NCBI RefSeq assembly: GCF_003202205.1
Contig: NZ_PDOG01000004.1
Span: 276,641 to 340,640, forward strand
DNA length: 64,000 bases
Direction of reading: 5' to 3'
Source: Halomonas sp. LBP4
GTDB lineage: Bacteria > Pseudomonadota > Gammaproteobacteria > Pseudomonadales > Halomonadaceae
The notes below the pieces were generated by a model, which saw nothing but the letters and a program-made list of their open reading frames with translations, did no database searches and had not been told where the DNA came from. The position numbers and the translations under genes were made by a program. Below are positions 17,762 to 27,285 of this stretch, in pieces. The first letter of the stretch is position 1; every line of letters starts with the position of its first letter.

Positions 17762-18510
17762 GCCGCCGCCTTCTTCGCCTGACGGCGGGACTCGCGGTCC
17801 TGCTGCTGTCGCTACCCGACGCGGCCCTGGCCCAGCAGCTCCCCGGCATCGTCAGCCAGCCGCTGGCGGACGGCGGCCAGCAGTGGTCGCTCTCGCTGCA
17901 GACCCTGCTGCTGCTCAGCGCCATGGCCTTCCTGCCGGCCCTGCTGCTGATGATGACCGGCTTCACCCGCATCATCATCGTGCTGAGCCTGCTGCGCACC
18001 GCCATGGGCACCCAGGCCACGCCGCCCAACCAGGTGCTGCTGGGGCTGGCACTGTTCCTCACCTTCTTCGTCATGGCGCCGGTGTTCAACCTGGTCTACG
18101 AGACCGCCTGGCTGCCGCTCACCGCCGAGCAGATCGACTTCGAGCAGTTCCTGCAGCTGGCCCAGGAGCCCTTCCGCGAGTTCATGCTGGGCCAGGTCCG
18201 CGAGCCCGACCTGGCGCTGTTCGCCCGCCTCGCCGACGTCGGCCCGATGCAGGGGCCCGAGGACGTGCCGCTGCGCATCCTGGTGCCGGCCTTCGTCACC
18301 AGCGAGCTGAAGACCGCCTTCCAGATCGGCTTCACCATCTTCATCCCCTTCCTGATCATCGACCTGGTGGTGGCCAGCACCCTGATGTCGCTGGGCATGA
18401 TGATGGTGCCCCCGGTCACCATCTCGCTGCCCTTCAAGCTGATGCTGTTTGTGCTGGTCGACGGCTGGCAGCTGATCGTGGGCTCGATGGCGGAGAGTTT
18501 CTTCCTATGA
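17758..18510 (+). CDS. fliP: Flagellar export-gate protein FliP
   Basis: Membrane protein of 250 residues forming the core of the export pore with FliQ and FliR. It has a cleavable signal ([20 protein letters not shown]) and four membrane helices. Family signatures are visible ([36 protein letters not shown], and [20 protein letters not shown]). The start is a GTG overlapping the fliO stop (GTGA). Confidence 0.97.
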   Translation: MSRRLLRLTAGLAVLLLSLPDAALAQQLPGIVSQPLADGGQQWSLSLQTLLLLSAMAFLPALLLMMTGFTRIIIVLSLLRTAMGTQATPPNQVLLGLALFLTFFVMAPVFNLVYETAWLPLTAEQIDFEQFLQLAQEPFREFMLGQVREPDLALFARLADVGPMQGPEDVPLRILVPAFVTSELKTAFQIGFTIFIPFLIIDLVVASTLMSLGMMMVPPVTISLPFKLMLFVLVDGWQLIVGSMAESFFL

Positions 18511-18523
18511 CCGGGAGCGACGC

Positions 18524-18793
18524 ATGACCCCCGAAACGGTGATGGGCCTGGCCTACCAGGGCATGAAGGTGACCCTCTTCCTCGGCGGCCCGCTGCTGCT
18601 CACCGCCCTGGTGACCGGCCTCATCGTCAGCCTGTTCCAGGCCGCCACCCAGATCAACGAGATGACCCTGTCGTTCATCCCCAAGATCCTCGGGGTATTC
18701 GTCGTGCTGGTGCTCACCGGCCCCTGGCTGCTCAAGCTGATCACCGACTTCACCCGCGAGCTGTTCATGAACATCCCGCTGATGGTGTCGTGA
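18524..18793 (+). CDS. fliQ: Flagellar export-gate protein FliQ
   Basis: Protein of 89 residues with two membrane helices (LFLGGPLLLTALVTGLIVSL and ILGVFVVLVLTGPWLLKLI). The loop FQAATQINEMTLSFIPKI is the FliQ/YscS signature. It lies 13 bases after fliP and 16 before fliR. Confidence 0.97.
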   Translation: MTPETVMGLAYQGMKVTLFLGGPLLLTALVTGLIVSLFQAATQINEMTLSFIPKILGVFVVLVLTGPWLLKLITDFTRELFMNIPLMVS

Positions 18794-18809
18794 TGCCGAG
18801 GGGCCGCTG

Positions 18810-19610
18810 ATGGTGGACGTCACCTTCGCCCAACTGCAGGGCTGGCTGGTGGCCTTCCTGTGGCCCTTCGCCCGGCTCACCGCCTTCCTGGCGGCCGCGC
18901 CGCTGTGGGGGCACTCCAGCGTCCCCAACCAGGCCAAGGTGGGCCTGGCCGCCCTGGTGGCCGTGGTGATCGCCCCCACCCTGCCGACGCCGCCCACCGC
19001 CGCGGTGCTCTCCTGGGCGGGAGTCGGCATCATGGTCGAGCAGGTGCTGATCGGCATCGCCATGGGGCTGGTGATGCGCGTCACCTTCGCCGTGGTGCAG
19101 GCCACCGGCGAGTTCATCGGCCTGCAGATGGGCCTGGCCTTCGCCACCTTCTTCGACCCCGGCAGCGGCACCAACATGGTGGTGCTGTCGCGCTTCCTCT
19201 ACATGATCACGCTGCTGATGTTCCTGGCCTTCGACGGCCACCTGATCGTGCTGGAGATCCTGGCGACCAGCTTCGTGACCCTGCCGATCGGCCTGGGCGG
19301 CTTCAATCCCGGCGCCTTCGAGATGCTGGCCCGCTACGGCAGCACCATCTTCGTCTCCGGGATGCTGCTGGCCCTGCCGCTGGTGGGCGCGCTGCTGATC
19401 ATCAACCTGGCGCTGGGCATCCTCAACCGCTCGGCGCCCCAGTTGACGGTGTTCAATATCGGCTTTCCCACCTCACTGACCGTGGGCCTGGCGCTGATGA
19501 TGGTGCTGATGATCGACATCGGTCGTTTCCTGCAGGGGCTGTTCGCCCAGGGCATCGACTTCCTGCGCCAGCTGCTCGACGCCCTGGCACCGCTCTCGGG
19601 CGTCGGCTGA
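18810..19610 (+). CDS. fliR: Flagellar export-gate protein FliR
   Basis: Polytopic membrane protein of 266 residues that completes the FliPQR pore. Hydrophobic helices run through most of its length, with family segments RLTAFLAAAPLWGHSSVPNQ, GEFIGLQMGLAFATFFDPGS and LGILNRSAPQLTVFNIGFP. A GAGGGG ribosome-binding site lies just upstream. It is the last gene of the plus-strand flagellar run. flhB and flhA, which often follow, are not here because the convergent flgL gene comes next. Confidence 0.96.
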   Translation: MVDVTFAQLQGWLVAFLWPFARLTAFLAAAPLWGHSSVPNQAKVGLAALVAVVIAPTLPTPPTAAVLSWAGVGIMVEQVLIGIAMGLVMRVTFAVVQATGEFIGLQMGLAFATFFDPGSGTNMVVLSRFLYMITLLMFLAFDGHLIVLEILATSFVTLPIGLGGFNPGAFEMLARYGSTIFVSGMLLALPLVGALLIINLALGILNRSAPQLTVFNIGFPTSLTVGLALMMVLMIDIGRFLQGLFAQGIDFLRQLLDALAPLSGVG

Positions 19611-19613
19611 GCG

Positions 19614-19648
19614 CAAAAAAAAACCGCCCGGGACGCGAACCAGGGCGG
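19614..19648 (-). terminator. Terminator of the flgKL operon
   Basis: On the minus strand a CCGCCC / GGGCGG stem with a 13-base loop is followed by nine or more T residues. It lies between the convergent fliR and flgL genes. The T tract is on the flgL side, so its main role is ending flgKL. Confidence 0.8.
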
Positions 19649-19705
19649 GACAAGCGGTCATGGCGGGAGGTAGCGATACCACGACCGGGAGAGAGCAATG
19701 CGCGG

Positions 19706-20923
19706 TCAGCGCAGAAAGTCGAAGAGCGACAGCCCCTTGATATCGACGAAGGCCTTCTGGGCCGCCTGCAGCCCCACCTGGCGCAGGCTGTACTCGGAGA
19801 TCGCCTCGGCGTAGTCCAGGTCGACCAGGTCCGACAGCGTCTGCTCGAAGTTCATCATGCGGTTGCCGCCCACGGCATCCACCACGTCGAGTTCGTTGAG
19901 CCGTGCCCCCACCGAGGCGCGTACGGTAAGCACGTTGTCGAGGCCGTTGTCGAGCTCGCGCATCACGGTGTTGAGGGTGTTGCGCAGCTCGGCCTTCTCG
20001 GCCGGGGTGGCGGCGGGGTTCTCCAGCACCGCCAGGGCCTTCTCGAAGGACTCGAACAGGTCGGTGTTCATCGCCTCGGCCTGGCCGACGCGAAACTCGT
20101 CGCCGACCGCCGGATCGCCTTCCAGGGTAATGCTCAGCCCGCCGAAGGCGATCGGCTGGCCGTCGACATGGGCACCGCCGGCCACCACGCTGCCATCGGA
20201 GGCCGTCACCTCGAAGATCGGGTTGCCGCCGCCGTCCTCGTCGAAGACCAGGGTATAGGTGTCGCCGAAGCCGGGATCCGCGGGATCGGTGACCTGGGGC
20301 CCCCCCTTGAAGGTGACATTGCCCGCGTTGTCGCCGGCCTCGGCGATATACCTCGCTCCGATGGCCACGCCCTGGAAGATCCTCGCTCCGTTGTCGGCCA
20401 CCGGCATCAGCCGCGAGGCGTCGATGCGCTGGGCGCGGGTGTTCTGGTCGCCGATGTATTCGACGTTGCCGTCGCCATTGCGGATGAAGGGCGGGCTGTC
20501 GTCCTTGTAACCCCCGAACAGGTAGCGGCCGTTGCCGTCGGTGGCATTGGCCTGGCCGATCAGGGTCTCGTAGATGCCGCGCAGCTCCGAGGCCACCGAC
20601 TGGCGATCGGCGTCGCTCAGGGTGTCGCTGGCGGCCTGGACCAGCAGCGTCTTGCCGCCGGCGATGGCATCGCTGACGCTGTTGAGCACGCTCTCGGACT
20701 GGGAGAGGGCATTGCGCGCGCTGACCCGGGCGTCGGCGTACTGCTGGGTGACGGTCTGGGCCTGGGAGACCCCCACCGCCCGGGAAGCGGCCTGGGGGTC
20801 GTCGGAGGGATTGACCACCCGGCGGCCGCTGGCGATCTGCTGGCCCACCTTGAGGAAGTCGCCCTGCTGGCGGTTCATGGAGGTCACGCTCTGGTCGAAC
20901 ATGGTGACGGTGCTGATACGCAT
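19706..20923 (-). CDS. flgL: Hook-filament junction protein FlgL (HAP3)
   Basis: Junction protein of 405 residues linking hook to filament. The N-terminus (MRISTVTMFDQSVTSMNRQQ) and the following LKVGQQIASGRRVVNPSDDP are the flagellin-like N domain. The C-terminus carries FEQTLSDLVDLDYAEAISEY. The middle is a large variable domain. It follows flgK by 18 bases and ends before the T-rich terminator at 19614-19648. Confidence 0.95.
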   Translation of the reverse strand: MRISTVTMFDQSVTSMNRQQGDFLKVGQQIASGRRVVNPSDDPQAASRAVGVSQAQTVTQQYADARVSARNALSQSESVLNSVSDAIAGGKTLLVQAASDTLSDADRQSVASELRGIYETLIGQANATDGNGRYLFGGYKDDSPPFIRNGDGNVEYIGDQNTRAQRIDASRLMPVADNGARIFQGVAIGARYIAEAGDNAGNVTFKGGPQVTDPADPGFGDTYTLVFDEDGGGNPIFEVTASDGSVVAGGAHVDGQPIAFGGLSITLEGDPAVGDEFRVGQAEAMNTDLFESFEKALAVLENPAATPAEKAELRNTLNTVMRELDNGLDNVLTVRASVGARLNELDVVDAVGGNRMMNFEQTLSDLVDLDYAEAISEYSLRQVGLQAAQKAFVDIKGLSLFDFLR

Positions 20924-20941
20924 CGTGTGACTCCCTCAGGA

Positions 20942-22630
20942 TCAGTTGCGCAGGCCGAGGATGGTGTCGAACACCGTGGAGGCGGTGTCGATCACCCGGG
21001 CATTGGCGGAATAGAACTGCTGGTAACGCAGCAGGTTGGCGGCCTCCTCGTCGAGGTTGACCCCGGACTCGGACTGCTGAACGGCCTCGAGCTGGTCGGT
21101 CAGGCCCTGGCGCGCCTCGAGGTTGACCTGCACGATATTGGTCCGATTGCCGACGTCGCTGACCATGCCGGCATAGGCCTGGCTCAGCGAGGCCCGGCCA
21201 CTCACCAGCAGCTCGTCCTGCAGGCCCTGAAGCGCCAGGGCATTGCGGTTGTCGCCGGTGCCGGTGAAGACCCAGTCCGCCGGATCATCGTCGGGATTGG
21301 CCGGCTGGGCCGCGGCGATCTTGTCCAGGTCGCGGATATTGCTCTGCATGTCGGCCGCGGCGCGGCGAGTCGGCTGGATCTCGAAGCGGTCGTTGACCAG
21401 CAGGTTGGCCGCATCGTCGAAGGTCAGCACCACACCACCGAAGCTCAGCTCACCCTCGGCCGGATCGAAACTCACCTCGTCGGCATCCAGGGCCTGGCCA
21501 TTGTCCTGGCGGATCACCTGGAAGTCCTCGGGAGCCCCTGCCGGCGCATTGACCACACGCACCGTATAGTCGGTGGCCCGCAGCCGATCGATATTCCCCG
21601 TATCGAAGCGGGTGGCGCCGATCTCCGCCGTGCCGCCATTGCGATCATGGGAGTAGGCGCGCGGCGTACCGATGGAGAAGACGTCGCCGCCCTGCTCGCC
21701 GTTGAGGTCCATGCCCCTGGCATGCTGCTCGTTGACCCCCACCGCCAGCGACACCGCCAGCTGGCCGATCTGGCTCTGGGTCTTGTCCAGGGTCTCGGCA
21801 CGGAAGTCCATCAGCCCGCCCAGGGTGCCGCCCTTGACGGTGCTCTCCGGCAGGGCGACCAGGTTGCCGCCCGAGTCGCGATAGCCGAGCACGGTGCGCT
21901 GCGGATCGCCGGGGGCGTCCATGGCCTCGAGGCGGTAGTGGTCGGTGCCGGACACCAGCGGCTGGCCATTGGGCAGGCTGATGTTGTAGGTCTTGCCGTC
22001 CTGGACGTTGAGGCGCACGTCCATGCGCTCGCTGAGTTCGTGCACCAGTTGGTCGCGCTGGTTGAGCAGGCCATTGGGCGCCTCGCCCTGACGGGCACGC
22101 GCCAGGGCGATCTCGCGGTTGAGGGTGGTGAGCTGCTCGGTGGTGTTGTTGATTTGGGTGACCTCGTCGGCGATCCGGCCGTTGAGGCCCGCCTGCATGT
22201 CCTGCAGGTAGCCGTCGAAGGCGCGGAACTGGGCGGTCAGGGTGTCGGCGGTGCCGAGCACGCCCTGACGGGCCGCCGGGTCGGAGGGGGTGCCGGCCAG
22301 GTCTTCCAGCGCCGAGAAGAAGTTCTGCATCAGCGGCGCCAGCCCGGCCTCGCGGTCGGCCAGCAGGCTGTCGATCTGGCTGACCTGGCCCTGGTAGGCG
22401 GCCAGCGCACTGGAGCTGCTGGTGGCCGCATTCAGCTGGTCGGCCACGTAACGGTTGAACTGACGCTGGATGTCGTTGACCCGCACCCCACCGTCGGCAC
22501 GGCTCTCCCCCAGGAGCACCAGTTCCCGGTTGTAGCCCGGCGTATAGACGTTGCTGATGTTGTTGCTGGTGGTGTTCAGGGCGTTCTGGGCGGCGTTGAG
22601 GCCGCTGAGCCCGATGGAAAAGATGCTCAT
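20942..22630 (-). CDS. flgK: Hook-filament junction protein FlgK (HAP1)
   Basis: Junction protein of 562 residues. The N-terminus is diagnostic (IFSIGLSGLNAAQNALNTTS, then NNISNVYTPGYNRELVLLG) and the C-terminal helix ends SANARVIDTASTVFDTILGL. The middle is variable and longer than in the shortest homologues. It starts the flgKL operon, driven by the sigma-28 site 30-56 bases upstream. Confidence 0.96.
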   Translation of the reverse strand: MSIFSIGLSGLNAAQNALNTTSNNISNVYTPGYNRELVLLGESRADGGVRVNDIQRQFNRYVADQLNAATSSSSALAAYQGQVSQIDSLLADREAGLAPLMQNFFSALEDLAGTPSDPAARQGVLGTADTLTAQFRAFDGYLQDMQAGLNGRIADEVTQINNTTEQLTTLNREIALARARQGEAPNGLLNQRDQLVHELSERMDVRLNVQDGKTYNISLPNGQPLVSGTDHYRLEAMDAPGDPQRTVLGYRDSGGNLVALPESTVKGGTLGGLMDFRAETLDKTQSQIGQLAVSLAVGVNEQHARGMDLNGEQGGDVFSIGTPRAYSHDRNGGTAEIGATRFDTGNIDRLRATDYTVRVVNAPAGAPEDFQVIRQDNGQALDADEVSFDPAEGELSFGGVVLTFDDAANLLVNDRFEIQPTRRAAADMQSNIRDLDKIAAAQPANPDDDPADWVFTGTGDNRNALALQGLQDELLVSGRASLSQAYAGMVSDVGNRTNIVQVNLEARQGLTDQLEAVQQSESGVNLDEEAANLLRYQQFYSANARVIDTASTVFDTILGLRN

Positions 22631-22659
22631 GCTGTCGTGTCCTTAGGCCAATGCTTCCC

Positions 22660-22686
22660 TTATCGGCCATGCCGGGAGGAACTTGA
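22660..22686 (-). promoter_or_regulatory. Sigma-28 promoter of flgKL
   Basis: Minus strand: TCAAGTTC, 11 bases, GCCGATAA. The -10 block is perfect and the -35 block has two mismatches. It lies in the 83-base gap between flgJ and flgK, so late gene expression of flgKL can be separated from the flgB-J operon. Confidence 0.8.
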
Positions 22687-22713
22687 GGCCACCGCCGCGC
22701 CTCTCGACCGGGC

Positions 22714-23838
22714 TCAATAGCTGAAGAAGACCAGCGACTCGCCGCCGCGGGGCTCCACCGCCTCCAGGGTGTCCATCACCGCGATCAGCTTGTCGGCGTA
22801 GGCCGGATCGGTGGCATAGCCACCGGCCTGCAGTTCCCGCGCCGCCTGCTCGGCATCGGGCGCGGCGGTCACCCGGGCGTAGCGCGGGTTGTCGCCGATC
22901 AGCCGGGCATGGTCGGTGAAGGCCGCCTCGAAGGAGTCGTAGACGCGGAAGCTGTCGATGACCTTCGTGCGCCGGCCATCCAGATACTCGTGGGTGGTGA
23001 CCTCGGTGGTGGGTCCCTGCCAGCCGCTGCCGGCCTTGATGCCGAACAGGTTGTGGCTGTTGCCGCCCTCGCGGGTGGCGATCTCGTGGCGCCCCCAGCC
23101 GGTCTCCAGCGCCGCCTGGGCGAGGATCAGCTCGGCCGGCACGCCGGTGGTGCGACTGGCCGCCCGGGCCGGGCCGGAAAGCCGGTCGAGGAAGGCCTGC
23201 ACATGGTCGGGCGCTGCGCCGTCGCTGCCGCCGGCACGGGTCGCCTGGCCTGTGGCCGTGACGGCGTCGCGGTCGGCCGCGGCGGCCCGCTCGCCGGCCG
23301 GCACCGCGGCCAGCCGCTCCATAAAGCCGGCGGAGGCCGTCTCGAGCTCGTCCAGGAAGCTCTCCGGCCTGGCGATCGCCTCGGCCACCCGGGCCTTCTC
23401 GGCGGCCTCGACCGGCTCGGGCTCGTCATCGGCCGCCTGGGGGCGCAGGGCGTCCCGCAGTGGTCGCGGCGCACCACGGGGGATGCCGGCGATCAAGTCG
23501 TCGATATCGCTGCCCTGCTGTTGCCGCGCCGGCACCATGCCGCTGCCCTCGAGCTGGGCCACCAGGCTGTCGGCCAGGCCGATGCCCCGGGTCGCCATGG
23601 TCTGGGACCATTGCTGGTCGAGCAGCGACTGGTAGAACGCGGTCTGCTTGCTGTCGATCAGCCCGGTGGTGGGCACGGCGTCGCGCATGCTCTTGAGCAT
23701 CATCTGGATGAACAGCGCCTCGAACTGCTGGGCGGCGCCCCGCACGCCCGCCGACGGGTCCTGGCGGGCGCTGTGCTTGAGCCGCTGCAGGCCCTGCATG
23801 TCGAGGGCGAACCGGCTGCCGACGTCCTCCATGCCCAT
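22714..23838 (-). CDS. flgJ: FlgJ: rod-binding protein and peptidoglycan hydrolase
   Basis: Periplasmic protein of 374 residues with two domains. The N-terminal rod-scaffold domain spans about 15-105 (SAGVRGAAQQFEALFIQMML, then KSMRDAVPTTGLIDSKQTAF). The C-terminal glucosaminidase spans about 225-370 (TTGVPAELILAQAALETGWG, NSHNLFGIKAGSGWQG, FRVYDSFEAAFTDHARLI). It clears the cell wall for the growing rod. The start is the ATG overlapping the flgI stop (ATGA); a GTG one codon earlier also exists. A Glu/Ala-rich linker joins the domains. Confidence 0.95.
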   Translation of the reverse strand: MGMEDVGSRFALDMQGLQRLKHSARQDPSAGVRGAAQQFEALFIQMMLKSMRDAVPTTGLIDSKQTAFYQSLLDQQWSQTMATRGIGLADSLVAQLEGSGMVPARQQQGSDIDDLIAGIPRGAPRPLRDALRPQAADDEPEPVEAAEKARVAEAIARPESFLDELETASAGFMERLAAVPAGERAAAADRDAVTATGQATRAGGSDGAAPDHVQAFLDRLSGPARAASRTTGVPAELILAQAALETGWGRHEIATREGGNSHNLFGIKAGSGWQGPTTEVTTHEYLDGRRTKVIDSFRVYDSFEAAFTDHARLIGDNPRYARVTAAPDAEQAARELQAGGYATDPAYADKLIAVMDTLEAVEPRGGESLVFFSY

Positions 23839-24974
23839 CACAGGACCTCCAGGTCGGCACGCAGGGAGCCGGCGGCCTTGAGCGCCTCGAGGATCGCCAT
23901 CAGGTCGTCGGGCGTGGCGCCGAGCGCATTCAGGGCGTTGACCACATCGACCAGGTCGGCGCCCTCCACCACCCGCAGGTAGGCGTCCTGCTGCTGGATC
24001 TCGATGTCGCTGTCGGGAATCACCACCGTCGCGCCCTCGCTGAAGGGCGCCGGCTGGCTGACGCCGAAGCGGGTGTCGATGACGATGGAGAGGTTGCCGT
24101 GGGCCACCGCGGCGCGATGCAGGGTGACGGCGCTGTTCATCACCACCGAGCCGGTGCGCGAGTTGAACACCACCCTGGCCGGCGCCTCGGTGGGCGTGAC
24201 CCGGATGTTCTCCACCCGGGCCATGAAGTTGACCCGCGAATTGTCGTTGGCCGGCCCGTCCAGGGCGATCACCCGGCCGTTGCGTGCCGCCGCCACCGGA
24301 CGGCCGAATTCGCTGTTGATGGCGCTCACCACGCGCTGGGCGGTGCCGAAGTCGGCCTCCTTGAGCTCCAGCTCGAGCAGGCCGCCGTTGGCCCCCAGGT
24401 CCACCGGCACCTCGCGCTCGACCATGGCACCGCCGGCGATGCGCCCACCGGCCTGCTGGTTGATCTGCACGCTGCTGCCGCCAGCCTCGGCCCCCGCACC
24501 GGCCACCACCAGGTTGCCCTGGGCGATGGCGTAGGTGTCACTGTCGGCGCCCTTCAGCGGGGTCATCAGCAGGGTACCGCCGCGCAGGCTGCGGGCGTTG
24601 CCCACCGAGGAGACGTTGACGTCGAGCCGCTGGCCGGGCCGCGAGAAGGGCGGGAGGTCGGCGGTGACCATCACCGCCGCCACGTTGCGCAGCTGCATGT
24701 TGGTGCCCGGCGGCACGGTGATGCCGAGCTGGGAGAGCATGTTGGTCAGGCTCTGGCCGGTGAAGGGCGCCTGCATGGTCTGGTCGCCGGTGCCGTCGAG
24801 CCCCACCACCAGGCCGTAGCCCACCAGGACGTTGTCGCGCACGCCGGCGAAGTTGGCCAGCTCGCGGATCCGCTCGGCCTGGGCCGGCAGCGCCAGCAGG
24901 GCGGCCAGCAGCAGGATGAGCAGCCGCGTAACGAGGAGGGAGGAAGCGGTCTTGATGGCTCTACTCGTGCTCAT
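23838..24974 (-). CDS. flgI: Flagellar P-ring protein FlgI
   Basis: Periplasmic ring protein of 378 residues. A signal peptide is clear (LLVTRLLILLLAALLALPAQ, then A-E cleavage). The mature start ERIRELANFAGVRDNVLVGY and GLVVGLDGTGDQTMQAPFTG are family signatures, and the end (VDVVNALNALGATPDDLMAI) is conserved. It needs FlgA for assembly; flgA is divergent at 30302. It overlaps flgJ by one codon and follows flgH by 11 bases. Confidence 0.97.
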   Translation of the reverse strand: MSTSRAIKTASSLLVTRLLILLLAALLALPAQAERIRELANFAGVRDNVLVGYGLVVGLDGTGDQTMQAPFTGQSLTNMLSQLGITVPPGTNMQLRNVAAVMVTADLPPFSRPGQRLDVNVSSVGNARSLRGGTLLMTPLKGADSDTYAIAQGNLVVAGAGAEAGGSSVQINQQAGGRIAGGAMVEREVPVDLGANGGLLELELKEADFGTAQRVVSAINSEFGRPVAAARNGRVIALDGPANDNSRVNFMARVENIRVTPTEAPARVVFNSRTGSVVMNSAVTLHRAAVAHGNLSIVIDTRFGVSQPAPFSEGATVVIPDSDIEIQQQDAYLRVVEGADLVDVVNALNALGATPDDLMAILEALKAAGSLRADLEVL

Positions 24975-24985
24975 GCTGACCCCGG

Positions 24986-25669
24986 TCAGAAAGGCGAGAC
25001 ATTGAGGAAGAAGCGTTGCAGCCAGCCCAGGTGCTGCGCCTCGTTGATGTAGCCGTCGCCCACATACTCGATGCGCGCATCGGCCACCAAGGTGGAGGGC
25101 ACGGTGTTCTGGCCGGTAATGGTGCGCGGGTCGACCACCCCGGAGAAGCGGATGAATTCCGCCCCCTGGTTGATGGCGATCTGCTTCTCGCCGCGCACCC
25201 GCAGGTTGCCGTTGTGCATCACTTCGAGCACCGAGACGGTGATGGTGCCGGTGAAGCTGTTGTTGGCCTCGGAACCACCGCCGCCGATGAAGTCGCTGGC
25301 CCCGTCGAGGTCGAAGCCGAACTCGGCGAGCCGCTCCATGGCGTCGGGCAGATCGGCGAAGGAGAGACTGGCCGAGCCGTTGCGGTTCATGTTCGACCGC
25401 GAGTTCTTGCTGGCGCTGACCTGCTCGTCGAGCACGATGGTCAGGATTTCACCGGCCATGTGTGGGCGACGATCCTCGAACAGTGGCTGGTAGCCACGCT
25501 GGGCCTGATAGATCGAGCCGTTGGCCAGCGATGCCGGGCGATCGGGGATGGCGATCTGCTCCTGCTCGCCGACCACCGAGGCCCGCGGAATCTGGGCGCA
25601 GCCGCCCAGTATCAGCATGGCCAGCGCCAGCAGCAGCGTCGCCGGACGCAGGGGAATCCACCGTCTCAT
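24986..25669 (-). CDS. flgH: Flagellar L-ring lipoprotein FlgH
   Basis: Outer-membrane ring lipoprotein of 227 residues. The signal peptide ends in a lipobox (LALAMLILGGC) with the acylated Cys at about residue 23. Family blocks include LFEDRRPHMAGEILTIVLDE, QVSASKNSRSNMNRNGSA, and GVVDPRTITGQNTVPSTLVA. ATG at 25669 is preferred to the GTG one codon upstream. Confidence 0.96.
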   Translation of the reverse strand: MRRWIPLRPATLLLALAMLILGGCAQIPRASVVGEQEQIAIPDRPASLANGSIYQAQRGYQPLFEDRRPHMAGEILTIVLDEQVSASKNSRSNMNRNGSASLSFADLPDAMERLAEFGFDLDGASDFIGGGGSEANNSFTGTITVSVLEVMHNGNLRVRGEKQIAINQGAEFIRFSGVVDPRTITGQNTVPSTLVADARIEYVGDGYINEAQHLGWLQRFFLNVSPF

Positions 25670-25694
25670 CACACTCTCTCCCGGCCGGGCGGCC

Positions 25695-26477
25695 TTACAG
25701 CTGCGCCAGGCGTGCCAGCATCTCGTCGCTGGTCTGCACCGCCTTGCTGTTGATCTCGTAGGCCCGCTGGGTCTGGATCATGCTGACCATCTCCTCCACC
25801 ACATTGACGTTGGAGGTCTCCGCGTACTCATGGAACAACCGCCCCGCGCCGTTCATGCCCGGCATGGTCTCGTTGCGCGGGCCCGAGGAGGTGGTCTCCC
25901 GGTAGAGGTTGCCGCCGATGCTCTCGAGACCGGTGGGGTTGACGAAGGTGGAGATGGAGATCTGCCCCACCTCCAGCGACTGGGTGGTGCCCGGCTGGGT
26001 CACCGAGACGATGCCATCCTCGCCGACCGACACCGAGAGGGCGTTGTCGGGAATGATGATCGCCGGCTCCAGCGGGTAGCCGTTGGCGGTGACCATCTGG
26101 CCGTTCTCGTCGAGCTGGAAGCTGCCGTCGCGGGTGTAGGCGGTGGAGCCGTCGGGCATCAGCACCTGGAAGAAGCCGTTGCCGTTGATCGCCAGGTCGC
26201 GGGAGTTGCCGGTGTGCTCGAGCCCGCCCTGGGTATGCAGCCGCTCGGTGGCCACCGGGCGCACGCCGGTGCCGACCTGCATGCCGGACGGCAGGCGGTT
26301 CTGCACGTCGTTCTGGGCACCGGGCTGGCGCAGGTTCTGGTAGAGCAGGTCCTCGAACACCGCCCGCGAGCGCTTGAAGCCGTTGGTGCTGACGTTGGCC
26401 AGGTTGTTGGAGATGACGTCCAGCTTGACCTGCTGGGATTCCAGGCCGGTCTTGGCCGTCCAGAGTGACTTGATCAT
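25695..26477 (-). CDS. flgG: Distal rod protein FlgG
   Basis: Rod protein of 260 residues, the normal length. The N-terminal rod motif ([20 protein letters not shown]) and C-terminal [20 protein letters not shown] define the axial-protein family. The [18 protein letters not shown] segment and [20 protein letters not shown] distinguish FlgG from FlgF. It lies between flgF and flgH in one operon. Confidence 0.97.
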   Translation of the reverse strand: MIKSLWTAKTGLESQQVKLDVISNNLANVSTNGFKRSRAVFEDLLYQNLRQPGAQNDVQNRLPSGMQVGTGVRPVATERLHTQGGLEHTGNSRDLAINGNGFFQVLMPDGSTAYTRDGSFQLDENGQMVTANGYPLEPAIIIPDNALSVSVGEDGIVSVTQPGTTQSLEVGQISISTFVNPTGLESIGGNLYRETTSSGPRNETMPGMNGAGRLFHEYAETSNVNVVEEMVSMIQTQRAYEINSKAVQTSDEMLARLAQL

Positions 26478-26505
26478 GTCGGGATTTCCTCGTGCCGGGG
26501 GCGCA

Positions 26506-27261
26506 TCAGCCCTGGATCGACAACAGGTGGTTGGCGCGCTGGGCGTTCTCGTCGGCGGTGCCGATGACTTTCATCTGCATCTCGTAGCGGCGGGCCACGT
26601 CGATCATCGACACCATGGCCTCGATGGCGCTGACGTTGCTGCCCTCCAGGGCGCCACTGGCGACCCTGGCATTCTCGTCGGCGGGCAGCGCCGCCACGTC
26701 GCCTTCCGGTCCCGGTGCCGGGCGGAACAGGCCATCCTCGCCGCGCAGCAGCGACTCGTCGGGAGTGACCAGCTTCAGGCGACCGACATCCACCAGGGCG
26801 TCAGGATCCTCGCCGGGGCCGATGGCGCTGAGGGTGCCGTCGGCGCCCACCGAGACGCTCGAGCCCAGCGGCACGATGATCGGTCCGCCCTCGCCGATCA
26901 CCGGGCGTCCGGCGATCATCAGCAGGCCATCGCCGTCCACCTGCAGGTCGCCACGGCGGGTGTAGGCCTCGCCGCCATCCGGCGCCTGCACGGCGATCCA
27001 GGCATTGCCCTCGAGCGCCACGTCGAGCTCGCGACCGGTGGTGGTCATCGGCCCGGGGGTGAAGTCGCTCCCCGGGGTCGAGGCCACCACCGAAGTCCGG
27101 GTGGCCAGCGCCGCCTCGCCCTGCACCGGCACCGCGCGCATGGCGTGCAGCTGGGCACGGAAGCCGGCGGTGTCGACGTTGGCCAGGTTGTGGCTGACCA
27201 CCGACTGCTGGTCCATGCTCTGCTTGGCGCCGCTCATGGCGGTGTAGAGAATACGATCCAT
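26506..27261 (-). CDS. flgF: Proximal rod protein FlgF
   Basis: Rod protein of 251 residues. It opens [20 protein letters not shown] and [18 protein letters not shown], typical of FlgF, and ends with [20 protein letters not shown], then [13 protein letters not shown]. It sits 28 bases after flgG's upstream neighbour in the order flgE-flgF-flgG. Confidence 0.96.
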   Translation of the reverse strand: MDRILYTAMSGAKQSMDQQSVVSHNLANVDTAGFRAQLHAMRAVPVQGEAALATRTSVVASTPGSDFTPGPMTTTGRELDVALEGNAWIAVQAPDGGEAYTRRGDLQVDGDGLLMIAGRPVIGEGGPIIVPLGSSVSVGADGTLSAIGPGEDPDALVDVGRLKLVTPDESLLRGEDGLFRPAPGPEGDVAALPADENARVASGALEGSNVSAIEAMVSMIDVARRYEMQMKVIGTADENAQRANHLLSIQG

Positions 27262-27285
27262 GGTTCAGGCTCCCGGTCAGACGCC

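Noticed and set aside
18860..22720. 1286-codon open frame on the plus strand across fliR and opposite flgL and flgK
   Set aside because: Its sequence is repetitive Gly/Val/His/Gln-rich shadow of flgL and flgK, and both of those have full family signatures on the other strand.
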